Assembly (NCBI RefSeq): GCF_034043515.1
Contig: NZ_CP138214.1
Coordinates: 1,922,001-1,986,000, forward strand
Direction: 5' to 3'
Length of the DNA: 64,000 nt
DNA from: Pseudomonas sp. MUP55
GTDB taxonomy: Bacteria; Pseudomonadota; Gammaproteobacteria; Pseudomonadales; Pseudomonadaceae
The notes beneath the pieces are model-generated. The model saw nothing but the letters and a program-made list of their open reading frames with translations, was not told where the DNA came from and ran no database searches. The translations under genes and the position numbers were made by a program. Below, piece after piece: positions 20,618-29,905 of this stretch. Position 1 is the stretch's first letter. Each line of letters starts with the position of its first letter.

Positions 20618-21498
20618 TGAGCGTCCTGATCAATAAAGACACCAAAGTTATCTGCCAGGGTATTACCGGTTCGCAAGGTAGTTTCCACACCCAGCAAGCC
20701 ATCGAATACGGCACCAAGATGGTTGGCGGCGTAACGCCAGGCAAAGGCGGCACCGAGCACCTGGGCCTGCCAGTGTTCAACACCGTGAAAGATGCTGTAG
20801 CTGCCACTGGCGCCACCGCCAGCGTCATCTACGTTCCAGCTCCTTTCTGCAAGGACTCGATCCTGGAAGCGGCATTCGGCGGCATCAAGCTGATCGTGTG
20901 CATCACCGAAGGCATTCCTACCCTGGACATGCTGGACGCGAAAGTTAAGTGCGACGAGCTGGGCGTAGTCCTGATCGGCCCTAACTGCCCAGGCGTGATC
21001 ACTCCAGGCGAATGCAAGATCGGCATCATGCCAGGTCACATTCACTTGCCAGGCAAGGTCGGTATCGTTTCCCGTTCCGGCACCCTGACCTACGAAGCTG
21101 TGAAGCAGACCACTGACGCCGGTTTCGGTCAGTCGACTTGCGTCGGCATCGGCGGTGACCCGATCCCGGGCTCCAACTTCATCGACATCCTGAAGCTGTT
21201 CCAGGAAGACCCGAAGACCGAAGCGATCGTGATGATCGGTGAGATCGGCGGTTCGGCTGAAGAAGAAGCGGCTGCCTACATCAAGGCACACGTGACCAAG
21301 CCGGTTGTTTCCTACATCGCCGGTGTGACTGCCCCTGCGGGCAAGCGCATGGGCCATGCTGGCGCAATCATCTCTGGCGGCAAAGGCACTGCAGACGAGA
21401 AATTCGCTGCACTGCAAGACGCAGGCGTTAAAACCGTGCGTTCGCTGGCAGACATCGGCAAGGCCCTGGCCGAGCTGACCGGTTGGGCTGTCAAGTAA
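20617..21498 (+). CDS. sucD: Succinyl-CoA synthetase alpha subunit
   Basis: A 293-residue subunit with the CoA-binding Rossmann domain (residues 1-130, [33 protein letters not shown]) and the phosphohistidine domain. The phosphorylated His lies in [10 protein letters not shown] near residue 247. It completes the contiguous TCA block and is followed by a strong hairpin terminator. Confidence 0.99.
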   Translation: MSVLINKDTKVICQGITGSQGSFHTQQAIEYGTKMVGGVTPGKGGTEHLGLPVFNTVKDAVAATGATASVIYVPAPFCKDSILEAAFGGIKLIVCITEGIPTLDMLDAKVKCDELGVVLIGPNCPGVITPGECKIGIMPGHIHLPGKVGIVSRSGTLTYEAVKQTTDAGFGQSTCVGIGGDPIPGSNFIDILKLFQEDPKTEAIVMIGEIGGSAEEEAAAYIKAHVTKPVVSYIAGVTAPAGKRMGHAGAIISGGKGTADEKFAALQDAGVKTVRSLADIGKALAELTGWAVK

Positions 21499-21525
21499 GC
21501 CTCGCGCTTAACTGACGCTCCTCCA

Positions 21526-21560
21526 CACAAAGGCCACCTTCGGGTGGCCTTTGTGCTTTC
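21526..21560 (+). terminator. Terminator after sucD
   Basis: A 13-pair perfect stem (CACAAAGGCCACC / GGTGGCCTTTGTG) with a TTCG tetraloop, followed by a short T-rich tail. Confidence 0.85.
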
Positions 21561-21579
21561 TGGAACCTGCGCTAACCAA

Positions 21580-21670
21580 ATGTGGGAGGGGGCTTGCCTC
21601 CGATAGCGGTGGTTCAGTTCACAACTAAGTGACTGACACACCGCAATCGGGGGCAAGTCCCCTCTCACAT
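21580..21670. repeat. Inverted REP doublet (REPIN), slightly degenerate
   Basis: TGTGGGAGGGGGCTTGCCTCCGAT faces ATCGGGGGCAAGTCCCCTCTCACA. The arms carry substitutions relative to the other copies, suggesting an older element. It lies between sucD and brnQ. Confidence 0.9.
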
Positions 21671-21912
21671 TTATTCGCATTGCCAAATTAAGTATGAAAA
21701 TGCGACACCAAGATGTCGCTTATCGGACGGTCCGCCCCGCAACAGTGCGTTTGTCAGCCCAATTCTGTAACCTAGCCGCCTCTTTATGCGCCCGCATCCC
21801 AAAAGGAAGCGGCGCGCCAGACCGGTCGGTCCCCATAAGGGCCGGCAGCATTTCCCTCATCCATAGGGAAGCCCTCTCTAAATTCCGATTCAGTAGTGTG
21901 GTATTTCCTCAA

Positions 21913-23226
21913 ATGAAAGTGTTGAAAAGCCAGGACATCCTGGCGTTGGGCTTTATGACCTTTGCCCTGTTCGTGGGCGCCGGCAACATCATCTTCCCGC
22001 CGATCGTTGGCTTGCAGTCCGGGCCTCACGTCTGGATGGCCGCTTTGGGTTTCCTGATTACCGCGGTCGGCCTGCCGGTCGTCACCGTGATCGCGCTGGC
22101 CAAGGTCGGCGGCGGTATGGATGCGTTGAGCAGCCCGATCGGCAAGATCGCCGGTGGCTTGCTCGCGGCCGCGGCGTACCTGGCGGTAGGCCCGCTGTTC
22201 GCCACGCCGCGTACCGCGACGGTATCGTTCGAAGTGGGCCTGGCGCCGCTGACCGGGGAAAGCCCGCTGGCGCTGTTCCTCTATAGCTCGGTGTATTTCC
22301 TGGTGGTGTTTTTCGTGTCCCTGTACCCAGGCCGCCTGCTGGACACCGTGGGGCGTTTCCTTGCGCCGCTGAAGATTATCGCCCTGGCTATCCTCGGCAT
22401 TGCGGCGTTTGCCTTGCCGGCCGGTGAGGTCGGTGTCGCCATGCCGGAATACGTCGCTGCGCCGTTCTCCCAGGGTTTTATCAATGGCTACCTGACCATG
22501 GATACCCTTGGCGCGCTGGTGTTCGGCATTGTGATCGTCAACGCGATTCGCTCCCGTGGCGTTGAATCGCCCAAGCTGATTACCCGCTACGCCATCATTG
22601 CCGGACTGATCGCCGGCGTGGGCCTGGCGCTGGTGTATGTCAGCCTGTTCCGCCTGGGTTCGGGCAGCCATGCCGTGGCCGCAGGGGCCAGCAACGGTGC
22701 CGCAGTGCTGCACGCCTATGTGCAACACACCTTCGGCTCCCTGGGCAGCGGTTTCCTGGCTGTGCTGATCTCCCTGGCGTGCCTGGTCACTGCCGTGGGC
22801 CTGACTTGCGCCTGTGCCGAGTACTTCAGCCGCGTGCTGCCGCTGTCCTACAAGACCCTGGTGGTGATCCTCGCGCTGTTCTCGCTGTTCGTGTCCAACC
22901 TGGGGCTGACCAAGCTGATCGCGTTTTCCATCCCGGTGCTCACCGCGATCTATCCGCCCTGCATCGTGTTGGTGGCCCTGAGCTTCTGTAAGGGCTTCTG
23001 GCAGGAGCAGGGCCGTATCGTCGGTCCGGTGATGCTGGTTTCGTTTATTTTCGGCTGCATTGATGCACTCAAGGGCGCGGGCCTGGCGGAGTGGATGCCG
23101 TCGCAGCTGACGCACCTGCCGCTCAGCGAACAGGGCCTGGCGTGGCTGGTGCCGTCGGTGATGATCCTGGTCGTGGCGGTGGTGATTGATCGCCTGCTGG
23201 GCAAGCGCAGCGAGGCCATCGCGTAA
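21913..23226 (+). CDS. brnQ: Branched-chain amino acid:cation symporter
   Basis: A 437-residue LIVCS/BrnQ-family permease taking up leucine, isoleucine and valine with a cation. The ATG at 21913 begins [29 protein letters not shown], a conserved family opening; the frame is open upstream but unlike protein. About 12 helices are visible, with [17 protein letters not shown] near residue 95 as a family signature. It is monocistronic with a strong terminator. No strong ribosome-binding site precedes the ATG (TTTCCTCAA), so translation may be inefficient. Confidence 0.95.
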   Translation: MKVLKSQDILALGFMTFALFVGAGNIIFPPIVGLQSGPHVWMAALGFLITAVGLPVVTVIALAKVGGGMDALSSPIGKIAGGLLAAAAYLAVGPLFATPRTATVSFEVGLAPLTGESPLALFLYSSVYFLVVFFVSLYPGRLLDTVGRFLAPLKIIALAILGIAAFALPAGEVGVAMPEYVAAPFSQGFINGYLTMDTLGALVFGIVIVNAIRSRGVESPKLITRYAIIAGLIAGVGLALVYVSLFRLGSGSHAVAAGASNGAAVLHAYVQHTFGSLGSGFLAVLISLACLVTAVGLTCACAEYFSRVLPLSYKTLVVILALFSLFVSNLGLTKLIAFSIPVLTAIYPPCIVLVALSFCKGFWQEQGRIVGPVMLVSFIFGCIDALKGAGLAEWMPSQLTHLPLSEQGLAWLVPSVMILVVAVVIDRLLGKRSEAIA

Positions 23227-23248
23227 CCGCGGTTCAGGCATTACTGAA

Positions 23249-23283
23249 ATGCCCCGTATCAATCGATACGGGGCATTTTTTTT
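23249..23283 (+). terminator. Rho-independent terminator of brnQ
   Basis: ATGCCCCGTATC / GATACGGGGCAT perfect stem, AATC loop, then a T-run. Confidence 0.94.
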
Positions 23284-23367
23284 GGGCGTCATGCAGTGTC
23301 TTTTTGTATGAGCTAGCGTCGAACAGATGACTAATTTCTCAAAATGGAACTGTGAACAAGGGCCCAC

Positions 23368-24108
23368 ATGTCGTTTGTCGAAACCAATCAAGTCCACCTG
23401 CTTGCCGCCCTGTGGTTCGTCCTGTGTTGGGGCGGCTATACCCGTTACGCCACGTGGAAAGCCCGCGATACGGCCTGCCTGGCCAGCGTGTTGCACCTTT
23501 ACCGCGAAGACTGGATGCGTCGCATGCTGCTGCGCGATAACCGCATCGCCGACGCCAGCGTGATCGGTAACCTGGAGCGTAACGCCTCGTTCTTCGCCTC
23601 CAGCACGTTGATCATCCTTGCCGGCATCCTGACCGTGCTGGGCGCCTCCGAGCGAGCCGTGTCGTTGCTGGCCGATATCCCGATAGTGCAACAGGCCTCC
23701 CAGGGCATGTCGGAGATCAAGTTGCTGTGCCTGGCGCTGGTGTTCGTCTACGCCTTCTTCACCTTCAGTTGGTGCATGCGCCAGTACAACTTCGCTGCGG
23801 TGCTGGTGGGTTCTGCACCGATGATCGGTGAGCGGCATGTGTCGGAGCAGGAGCGCAATGCATTTGCCTTGCGGGCGGCGCGAGTGATCTCGATGGCGGC
23901 CAACCAGTTCAACTTTGGCCTGCGCGCTTATTACTTCGGCATGACCATGCTGGCCTGGTTTGTCAGCCCGTGGTTGTTCATGTTGATGAGCGCCGGGGTG
24001 GTACTAGTGCTTTATCGTCGTGAATTTCACTCCGATGTTTTACAGGTGATGGTGTATACCCCGACGGACATGCATGCCCAAGACCCTGCAAAAGACAGCG
24101 TATCTTAA
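23368..24108 (+). CDS. DUF599 family membrane protein
   Basis: A 246-residue inner-membrane protein of the DUF599 family, whose function is unknown. Visible family features are an opening hydrophobic helix (about 10-28), the NASFFASSTLIILAGILTVLG segment near residue 72, and FTFSWCMRQYNFAAVLVG near residue 133. A C-terminal hairpin of two helices (RAYYFGMTMLAWFVSPWLFML) follows. Four membrane helices are predicted by eye. It stands alone between terminators. An interrupted GGGCCC stretch precedes the ATG without a strong ribosome-binding site. Confidence 0.85.
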   Translation: MSFVETNQVHLLAALWFVLCWGGYTRYATWKARDTACLASVLHLYREDWMRRMLLRDNRIADASVIGNLERNASFFASSTLIILAGILTVLGASERAVSLLADIPIVQQASQGMSEIKLLCLALVFVYAFFTFSWCMRQYNFAAVLVGSAPMIGERHVSEQERNAFALRAARVISMAANQFNFGLRAYYFGMTMLAWFVSPWLFMLMSAGVVLVLYRREFHSDVLQVMVYTPTDMHAQDPAKDSVS

Positions 24109-24133
24109 TGGCTGGGTAAAACAGCAGACAAAG

Positions 24134-24164
24134 AAAAGCCCGCTCTATAAGCGGGCTATCTTTT
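24134..24164. terminator. Bidirectional terminator between DUF599 gene and lipoprotein gene
   Basis: AGCCCGCT / AGCGGGCT stem with a 5-base loop and flanking A and T tracts, usable from both strands. Confidence 0.85.
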
Positions 24165-24191
24165 GCAGCACTACAGCATTACACCGTGCAA

Positions 24192-24449
24192 TTACTGCTT
24201 GGCAGGCTCTGCAGGTGCGGCAGGTGCAGCTTCTTTAGCGGCGGCAGCGTTCGATTCAGCCTGAGCTTTGGCAGCATCGGCGTTTTCTTTCGCAGCGTCG
24301 TTCACTTTATCCTGTGCCTTCGCCATGTCTTGCTGAGCTTGCTCAGAATGTGCAGCGGCGTCTTGGGCTTTGTCTTCGGATTTCTTGTCGCAGGCAGCCA
24401 GACCGAGTGCAGCGGCCAGCATCATGGAAATAGCTAATGTCTTGCGCAT
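24192..24449 (-). CDS. Small alanine-rich lipoprotein
   Basis: An 85-residue protein with a textbook lipoprotein signal (LGLAAC, Cys20) and a mature part almost entirely of Ala, Lys, Glu, Asp and Gln (DKKSEDKAQDAAAHSEQAQQDMAKAQDK...). This predicts a long polar helix or coiled coil ending in an Ala/Pro-rich tail. Similar small Ala-rich lipoproteins occur across Pseudomonas as hypothetical proteins; function unknown. Start ATG has a GGAGAAAC ribosome-binding site on the minus strand. The upstream region is AT-rich (CTATATATC), suggesting a strong promoter, perhaps stress-linked. Confidence 0.8.
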   Translation of the reverse strand: MRKTLAISMMLAAALGLAACDKKSEDKAQDAAAHSEQAQQDMAKAQDKVNDAAKENADAAKAQAESNAAAAKEAAPAAPAEPAKQ

Positions 24450-24603
24450 GGTGTTTCTCCTTATTGAAGATATCTACTGGCCTTTCGAACTCAAGGGGCC
24501 AGCATTAGTTCCTTCTGTTCCAAAGATATATAGAGTTTTCGCCAGGAACTTTTCAAATTATTACCTATTTGCCCCGTCCACACTAATAAGAATCTAAAAA
24601 ACA

Positions 24604-25080
24604 ATGACCGAAACCCCCTTGTTAGACCGTGCCACCCGCTTTGTTTCGGCGCTTCGCCACTGCCAGGTACTTGGGGTTACGGTCCATGCTGCAACTCGGG
24701 AGGGCATGACGCTGGTACTGCCTTACGGCCCGTCTATCGTTGGTGATCCCTGCACCGGCGTCATCCACGGTGGCGCGCTGACATCTTTGATGGACACCGC
24801 TTGCGGCATGGCCACGCTGTGCGTATTGCCTGAGTTCGAGGTCTGTCCGACTCTGGATTTGCGTATCGACTACATGCATCCCGCCGAGCCGCATAAGGCT
24901 GTATACGGATTTGCCCAGTGCTACCGGGTGACCAGCGATGTGATCTTCACCCGCGGCTTTGCCTATCAGGATGACCCGCAGCAACCCATCGCCCATGTGG
25001 TGGGCACGTTCATGCGCATGGGCAAGCAACTCCATGGCACGCAAGGACTGGGCGACGCGATCAAGGGGGAGCAGGCATGA
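24604..25080 (+). CDS. PaaI-type hotdog thioesterase (first of a pair)
   Basis: A 158-residue hotdog-fold protein. The signature GDPCTGVIHGGALTSLMDTACGMA (residues 41-64) contains the HGG and the acidic residue used in acyl-CoA hydrolysis by the PaaI family. DLRIDYMHPAEPHK forms the central strand. The substrate is unknown. Its stop overlaps the start of the second hotdog gene by 4 bases (ATGA), so they are translated together and may form a heteromer. Confidence 0.88.
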   Translation: MTETPLLDRATRFVSALRHCQVLGVTVHAATREGMTLVLPYGPSIVGDPCTGVIHGGALTSLMDTACGMATLCVLPEFEVCPTLDLRIDYMHPAEPHKAVYGFAQCYRVTSDVIFTRGFAYQDDPQQPIAHVVGTFMRMGKQLHGTQGLGDAIKGEQA

Positions 25081-25529
25081 CCCATCGATTCAAGACTCGC
25101 CTGGAACAAGCGCTTGAGCGCGGCAATTACGAAGCGCTGCTAGAGCTGATTCCCTACGCAAAGCTGATTGGCGTCGAATGCACGCGCTCAGGCGAAGAAC
25201 TGTTGTTTCGCCTGCCAGCCAACAAGGACAACATTGGTAACCCTATATTGCCGGCGCTGCACGGCGGGGTGATCGCCGGGTTCATGGAACTGTCAGCAGC
25301 GTTGCACTTGCTTGTGTCCACCGGCGCGCCGGGCTTGCCGAAGATCATCGATTTTTCCCTGGATTACCTGCGCGCCGGCCAGTTTCGCGACACCTACGCC
25401 ACATGCCAGGTATGCCGTCAGGGGCGGCGTGTCGCCAACGTGGCAATCACTGCCTGGCAAACCATTCCTACCGAGCCGATAGCCACCGCTCGCGCACATT
25501 TCAAGATCGAGCCATTGCCGCGCCCTTGA
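25077..25529 (+). CDS. PaaI-type hotdog thioesterase (second of a pair)
   Basis: A 150-residue hotdog protein with NPILPALHGGVIAGFMELSAALHL as the active-site segment (HGG, Glu on the following helix). The N-terminus is longer and helical (KTRLEQALERGNYEALLELIPYAKLIGVE). It is a distant paralogue of the preceding gene, with which it overlaps. An acyl-CoA substrate is expected from the family; nothing nearby names it. Confidence 0.87.
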   Translation: MTHRFKTRLEQALERGNYEALLELIPYAKLIGVECTRSGEELLFRLPANKDNIGNPILPALHGGVIAGFMELSAALHLLVSTGAPGLPKIIDFSLDYLRAGQFRDTYATCQVCRQGRRVANVAITAWQTIPTEPIATARAHFKIEPLPRP

Positions 25530-25618
25530 AATCCAGCGTGGAGTCCCCAACTTTGATGACAACCCGCCGCTAACCCTTTCGGGCGCGGCCACTGCCATCC
25601 AATTGGAGTTTGATGACC

Positions 25619-27523
25619 ATGAGTGTGGAAACTCAAAAGGAAACCCTGGGCTTCCAGACCGAGGTGAAGCAACTGCTGCACCTCATGATCCATTCGCTGT
25701 ATTCCAACAAGGAAATTTTCCTTCGCGAATTGATCTCGAACGCCTCTGACGCTGTCGACAAATTACGTTTCGAAGCCCTGTCCAAGCCTGAGCTGCTGGA
25801 AGGTGGCGCGGAACTGAAAATCCGTGTGAGCTACGACAAAGACGCCAAGACCGTCACCCTCGAAGACAACGGTATCGGCATGAGCCGTGACGATGCGATC
25901 ACCCACCTGGGGACCATCGCCAAATCCGGCACCGCCGATTTCATGAAGAATTTGTCGGGCGACCAGAAAAAAGATTCTCACCTGATCGGCCAATTCGGCG
26001 TGGGCTTCTATTCGGCCTTCATCGTTGCCGACAAGGTTGAAGTGTTCAGCCGTCGTGCCGGCCTCGACGCCAGCGAGGGTGTGCATTGGGCCTCGAAAGG
26101 CGAGGGCGAGTTTGAAATCGCCACCATCGACAAGCCTGACCGTGGCACCCGTATCGTGCTGCACCTGAAAGAGGGCGAAGACGAATTCGCCGATGGCTGG
26201 CGCCTGCGCAACATTATCAAGAAATACTCTGATCACATCGCCTTGCCGATTGAGCTGCCCAAGGAACAAACGGCTGCTGAAGGCGAAGAAACACCGGCGC
26301 TTGAGTGGGAAACCGTCAACCGCGCCAGCGCCCTCTGGACCCGTCCGCGTACCGAGATCAAGGACGAGGAATACCAGGAGTTCTACAAGCACATCGGTCA
26401 CGATTACGAGAACCCGCTGAGCTGGAGCCACAACAAGGTCGAAGGTAAGCTGGAATACAGCTCGCTGCTGTACGTGCCGGCCCGTGCTCCGTTCGACCTG
26501 TACCAGCGCGAAGCGCCGAAAGGCCTGAAGCTTTACGTACAGCGTGTGTTCGTGATGGACCAGGCCGAATCGTTCCTGCCGCTGTACCTGCGCTTCATCA
26601 AGGGTGTGGTCGACTCCAACGACCTGTCGCTGAACGTGTCGCGGGAGATCCTGCAAAAAGACCCGATCATCGACTCCATGAAGTCGGCGTTGACCAAGCG
26701 CGTACTCGACATGCTGGAAAAACTGGCGAAGAACGAGCCTGAGAAATACAAGGGCTTCTGGAAAAACTTCGGCCAGGTCATCAAGGAAGGTCCGGCGGAA
26801 GATTTTGCCAACAAGGAAAAAATCGCAGGCCTGCTGCGTTTTGCCTCGACTCAAGGCGAAGACGGTGAACAGGTTGTGTCGCTGGCCGATTACCTGGCGC
26901 GCGCCAAGGAAGGTCAGGACAAGATCTACTACCTCACTGGCGAAACCTACGCTCAGGTCAAAAACAGCCCGCACCTGGAAGTCTTCCGCAAGAAAGGCAT
27001 CGAAGTGCTGCTGCTGACCGACCGTATCGATGAGTGGCTGATGAGCTACCTCACCGAGTTCGACGGCAAGTCCTTTGTGGACGTGGCGCGAGGCGACCTG
27101 GACCTGGGCAACCTGGATTCCGAGGAAGACAAGAAAGCCGCTGAAGAAGTCGCCAAGTCCAAAGAAGGTCTGGTTGAGCGGATCAAGGCGTCTCTGGGCG
27201 ACGCGGTCAGCGAAGTGCGGGTTTCCCATCGACTGACCGATTCTCCGGCGATCCTAGCCATCGGCGAGCAGGACCTGGGCATGCAGATGCGTCAGATCCT
27301 CGAAGCCAGCGGGCAGAAGGTTCCGGATTCCAAGCCGATCTTCGAATTCAACCCGGCTCACCCGCTGATCGAGAAGCTCGACGGTGAGCAGAGCGAAGAG
27401 CGGTTTGGCGACCTGTCGCACATCCTCTTTGACCAGGCGGCCCTGGCCGCTGGCGACAGCCTGAAAGACCCGGCCGCCTATGTGCGCCGACTGAACAAGC
27501 TGTTGGTTGAACTGTCGGTTTAA
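25619..27523 (+). CDS. htpG: Hsp90 family molecular chaperone
   Basis: A 634-residue bacterial Hsp90, an ATP-dependent cytoplasmic dimer. The GHKL ATPase domain shows [27 protein letters not shown] and [11 protein letters not shown]. The middle domain has [12 protein letters not shown] with the catalytic Arg region, followed by the C-terminal dimerisation domain. I chose ATG 25619 ([19 protein letters not shown]), the family start; ATG 25613 two codons earlier is also served by the GGAG at 25605. No clear sigma32 promoter was identified. It is monocistronic with a terminator. Confidence 0.98.
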   Translation: MSVETQKETLGFQTEVKQLLHLMIHSLYSNKEIFLRELISNASDAVDKLRFEALSKPELLEGGAELKIRVSYDKDAKTVTLEDNGIGMSRDDAITHLGTIAKSGTADFMKNLSGDQKKDSHLIGQFGVGFYSAFIVADKVEVFSRRAGLDASEGVHWASKGEGEFEIATIDKPDRGTRIVLHLKEGEDEFADGWRLRNIIKKYSDHIALPIELPKEQTAAEGEETPALEWETVNRASALWTRPRTEIKDEEYQEFYKHIGHDYENPLSWSHNKVEGKLEYSSLLYVPARAPFDLYQREAPKGLKLYVQRVFVMDQAESFLPLYLRFIKGVVDSNDLSLNVSREILQKDPIIDSMKSALTKRVLDMLEKLAKNEPEKYKGFWKNFGQVIKEGPAEDFANKEKIAGLLRFASTQGEDGEQVVSLADYLARAKEGQDKIYYLTGETYAQVKNSPHLEVFRKKGIEVLLLTDRIDEWLMSYLTEFDGKSFVDVARGDLDLGNLDSEEDKKAAEEVAKSKEGLVERIKASLGDAVSEVRVSHRLTDSPAILAIGEQDLGMQMRQILEASGQKVPDSKPIFEFNPAHPLIEKLDGEQSEERFGDLSHILFDQAALAAGDSLKDPAAYVRRLNKLLVELSV

Positions 27524-27534
27524 CACCGTTGTAG

Positions 27535-27560
27535 AAAAACCCGCTTCGGCGGGTTTTTTC
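27535..27560 (+). terminator. Rho-independent terminator of htpG
   Basis: AAACCCGC-TTCG-GCGGGTTT hairpin followed by a T-run. Confidence 0.94.
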
Positions 27561-27589
27561 GTTTTAGCGCACCTCAACTGGAGTGAATC

Positions 27590-28318
27590 ATGAGCCAAGT
27601 CACAGTACGTTCAGTGGTCTATCAGATTGATGGCCAGTCTTATGAAAGCCGCCTGGCGTTCGATGCCAGCCACAAGGGCCCGCTGCCGGGGCTGCTGATG
27701 GCACCGAACTGGATGGGCGTGAGCGCAGGCGCCGAAGAGATCGCCAAGACCGTTGCCGGCAAAGGCTATGTGGTATTGATCGCCGACCTCTACGGGCAAG
27801 CCGTGCGTCCTTCGAACGGTGATGAGGCGGGCGCGGCGATGATGCCGTTGAAGAACGACCGTCCATTGCTGAACAAACGCATGCAGGCTGCCTTCGAACA
27901 GCTGCAAGGCCAGACGGAGGCGGCGGTCGATACCTCGAAGCTGGCGACCTTCGGCTTCTGCTTTGGGGGCTGCTGCTCGCTGGAATTGGCCCGTACCGGT
28001 GCGCCGTTGAAAGCGGCCGTATCGTTCCATGGCACCCTCGACACGCCGAACCCTGCGGATGCGAAGAACATCAAGGGCTCAGTCCTGGTGCTGCATGGCG
28101 CCTCGGACCCGCTGGTACCCAAAGAACAACTGCCGGCGTTCGAAGATGAAATGAATGCGGCGGGTGTGGACTGGCAGTTGCTCAGCTACGGCGGCGCGGT
28201 GCATTCCTTTACCGACCCTCATGCCAACGTGCCAGGCAAGATGATGTACGACGCCAGGACCGCTGCGCGGGCTTTCCAGTCGATGCATAACTTGCTGGAT
28301 GAAGTGTTCAAGGGCTGA
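27590..28318 (+). CDS. Dienelactone hydrolase family protein
   Basis: A 242-residue alpha/beta hydrolase of the dienelactone hydrolase family. The Cys-Asp-His triad is complete: Cys124 in GFCFGGC, Asp173 in HGASDPLV and His205 in GGAVHSFTD. There is no signal peptide, so it is cytoplasmic. True dienelactone hydrolases act in chlorocatechol degradation, but no such pathway lies here and many pseudomonads carry this member as a housekeeping hydrolase of unknown substrate. Ribosome-binding site GGAG lies 6 bases before the ATG. Confidence 0.9.
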   Translation: MSQVTVRSVVYQIDGQSYESRLAFDASHKGPLPGLLMAPNWMGVSAGAEEIAKTVAGKGYVVLIADLYGQAVRPSNGDEAGAAMMPLKNDRPLLNKRMQAAFEQLQGQTEAAVDTSKLATFGFCFGGCCSLELARTGAPLKAAVSFHGTLDTPNPADAKNIKGSVLVLHGASDPLVPKEQLPAFEDEMNAAGVDWQLLSYGGAVHSFTDPHANVPGKMMYDARTAARAFQSMHNLLDEVFKG

Positions 28319-28340
28319 TTTTTTCAGTGCCTGCTCGGAC

Positions 28341-28416
28341 GCCATCGGGGGCAAGCCCCCTCCCACATTTTGAAAGTATTCGCAGTTCAAGTGTGGGAGG
28401 GGCTTGCCCCCGATAG
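28341..28416. repeat. Inverted REP doublet (REPIN) abutting a stop codon
   Basis: CCATCGGGGGCAAGCCCCC and its inverted partner with a short spacer of about 23 bases. The right arm ends directly at the stop codon of the minus-strand pirin gene. Confidence 0.92.
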
Positions 28417-29283
28417 CTATTTCACAGGCAACTCAATCCTTTCAGACTCCCCCGGCACCGTTGGCCAATCCCCGGCCGCCCAGCGCTGCCGCGCCTGTTC
28501 GATCACCGCCGGATCGCTCGCCACGAAGTTCCAGTTGATCCGCCGTGGCCCATCCAGCGGCGCACCGCCCACGATCACCAGGTGGCAGTCGCTTTCGGCA
28601 TACAGGGTCATTTCTTGGTCAGTGGGTAAAACCACCAGGCTGTGTACCTCCAGCGGCTCACCGTCCAGTTGCACGTCGCCCTCCAGCACATAAACCGCGC
28701 GCTCTTCATGCTCATCGGGGATCAGCAGGGTAGTGGCGGTCTGCATCCGCACTTCGGCATACAGCGTGGGCGACAGCACCGGTACGGGTGACTTGAGACA
28801 GAACCCGCTACCGGCGATCAGGCGCACCTGCACGCCCAGGCTATCGCTGGCTGGCAAACTTGCTGCCGGATGATGGCTATAGTGGCCAGGCCCGGTTTCA
28901 TGGTCCCTGGGCGATGCCAGCCACACTTGCAAGCCATGCAGCCTAAAGCCACTGGCCTTGACCGCCTCGGGAGTGCGCTCGACGTGGGCAATCGCACTGC
29001 CGGCGGTCATCCAGCTGACATCGCCGGGCTGCACCACCTGGTCCGAACCCAGGCTGTCCTTGTGCTGCAAGGTGCCTTCGAACAGATAGGTGAGGGTAGA
29101 CAGCCCGATGTGCGGATGCTGACGGATGTCCATTCCGCTGCCCGGCGCATAACGGGTAGGCAGCATGTGGTCGAAAAACACGAAAGGCCCGACGCTGCGG
29201 CATTCACGCGACGGCAGCGGGCGCAGGATGGGCTGGCCTTCCACATCTTCGGGGCGAGGGTGGATCACGGTAAGGGGGGTCAT
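28417..29283 (-). CDS. Pirin family protein
   Basis: A 288-residue bicupin of the pirin family. The N-terminal cupin carries the metal-site signature GMDIRQHPHIGLSTLTYLFEG and the later HVE in SAIAHVERTP, giving three His and one Glu as in iron-binding pirins and quercetinases. RSVGPFVFFDHM near residue 30 is a family hallmark. Bacterial pirins have been linked to quercetin 2,3-dioxygenase activity or to regulation of central metabolism; the substrate here cannot be told. The ATG at 29283 behind AGGG is preferred to an upstream in-frame ATG. Confidence 0.92.
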   Translation of the reverse strand: MTPLTVIHPRPEDVEGQPILRPLPSRECRSVGPFVFFDHMLPTRYAPGSGMDIRQHPHIGLSTLTYLFEGTLQHKDSLGSDQVVQPGDVSWMTAGSAIAHVERTPEAVKASGFRLHGLQVWLASPRDHETGPGHYSHHPAASLPASDSLGVQVRLIAGSGFCLKSPVPVLSPTLYAEVRMQTATTLLIPDEHEERAVYVLEGDVQLDGEPLEVHSLVVLPTDQEMTLYAESDCHLVIVGGAPLDGPRRINWNFVASDPAVIEQARQRWAAGDWPTVPGESERIELPVK

Positions 29284-29347
29284 GGTGCATCCCTGTCTGA
29301 GCGGGTTCGATGACACTGAGCATAACCCGCTCGACCGGCCGTTGGCG

Positions 29348-29764
29348 CTATTGGCTGAAGGCGCCTTCCGACAGTGTTGTCTCGATGCTGACTTCGGCGG
29401 TGGTCATCAGTTTGTGCACCGGGCACTTGTCGGCGACGCGGTGCAGCTCATCGCGCTGTGCGTCGGTGAGTACGCCCTTGAGGGTCAGCGTGACGTTGAG
29501 CGTGTATTTGCCTTTTGTCTCTTCGGCAGCGTCGTGGGTGACTTCTACGGTGACCCCGGTGAGCGGGATGTTCTTTTTCTGCGCATAGAGCCTGACGGTC
29601 AAGGCTTTGCAGGAGGCCAGCGCAGCGTCGAAATAGTCGTGGGGAGAGGGCGCTGAATCGTCACCCCCGAGGCTCTTGGGCAGGTCGGTAAACAGCTCAT
29701 GGTTGTTGATATTGACGCTGTGACGGAAATTCTCGGCATTCAACGTATTGACGGTAACAGGCAT
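29348..29764 (-). CDS. OsmC family peroxiredoxin-like protein
   Basis: A 138-residue OsmC/Ohr-superfamily protein. The two redox cysteines typical of the superfamily are Cys52 (ALASCKALTV) and Cys114 (ADKCPVHKLM). Such proteins reduce organic hydroperoxides using lipoyl or thiol partners. The start at 29764 has GAGG 6 bases upstream; the frame extends four codons further without a better site. It is close to YhfA-like OsmC members rather than Ohr, judging by the DKCPVHK segment. Confidence 0.9.
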   Translation of the reverse strand: MPVTVNTLNAENFRHSVNINNHELFTDLPKSLGGDDSAPSPHDYFDAALASCKALTVRLYAQKKNIPLTGVTVEVTHDAAEETKGKYTLNVTLTLKGVLTDAQRDELHRVADKCPVHKLMTTAEVSIETTLSEGAFSQ

Positions 29765-29905
29765 GACGAACCTCACAAGGCTGTGGATGACGGTCAGCCA
29801 CTAATAGAACATGCTGGCACTGGCGGTTCCAGGCTTTTGTCCCTGCTGAACCGCGACGCGTGGTGCAAGGTCTACCCGTATCAGCCCCTACCGAGGTATC
29901 CCGCC

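Noticed and set aside
21784..23838. A 684-codon minus-strand frame across brnQ and the DUF599 gene
   Set aside because: Composition is low-complexity (Gln, His, Arg, Gly) and it crosses a strong brnQ terminator; typical antisense shadow in GC-rich DNA.
27590..28318. Chlorocatechol degradation role for the dienelactone hydrolase
   Set aside because: No catechol dioxygenase, cycloisomerase or LysR regulator nearby; the gene stands alone after htpG.
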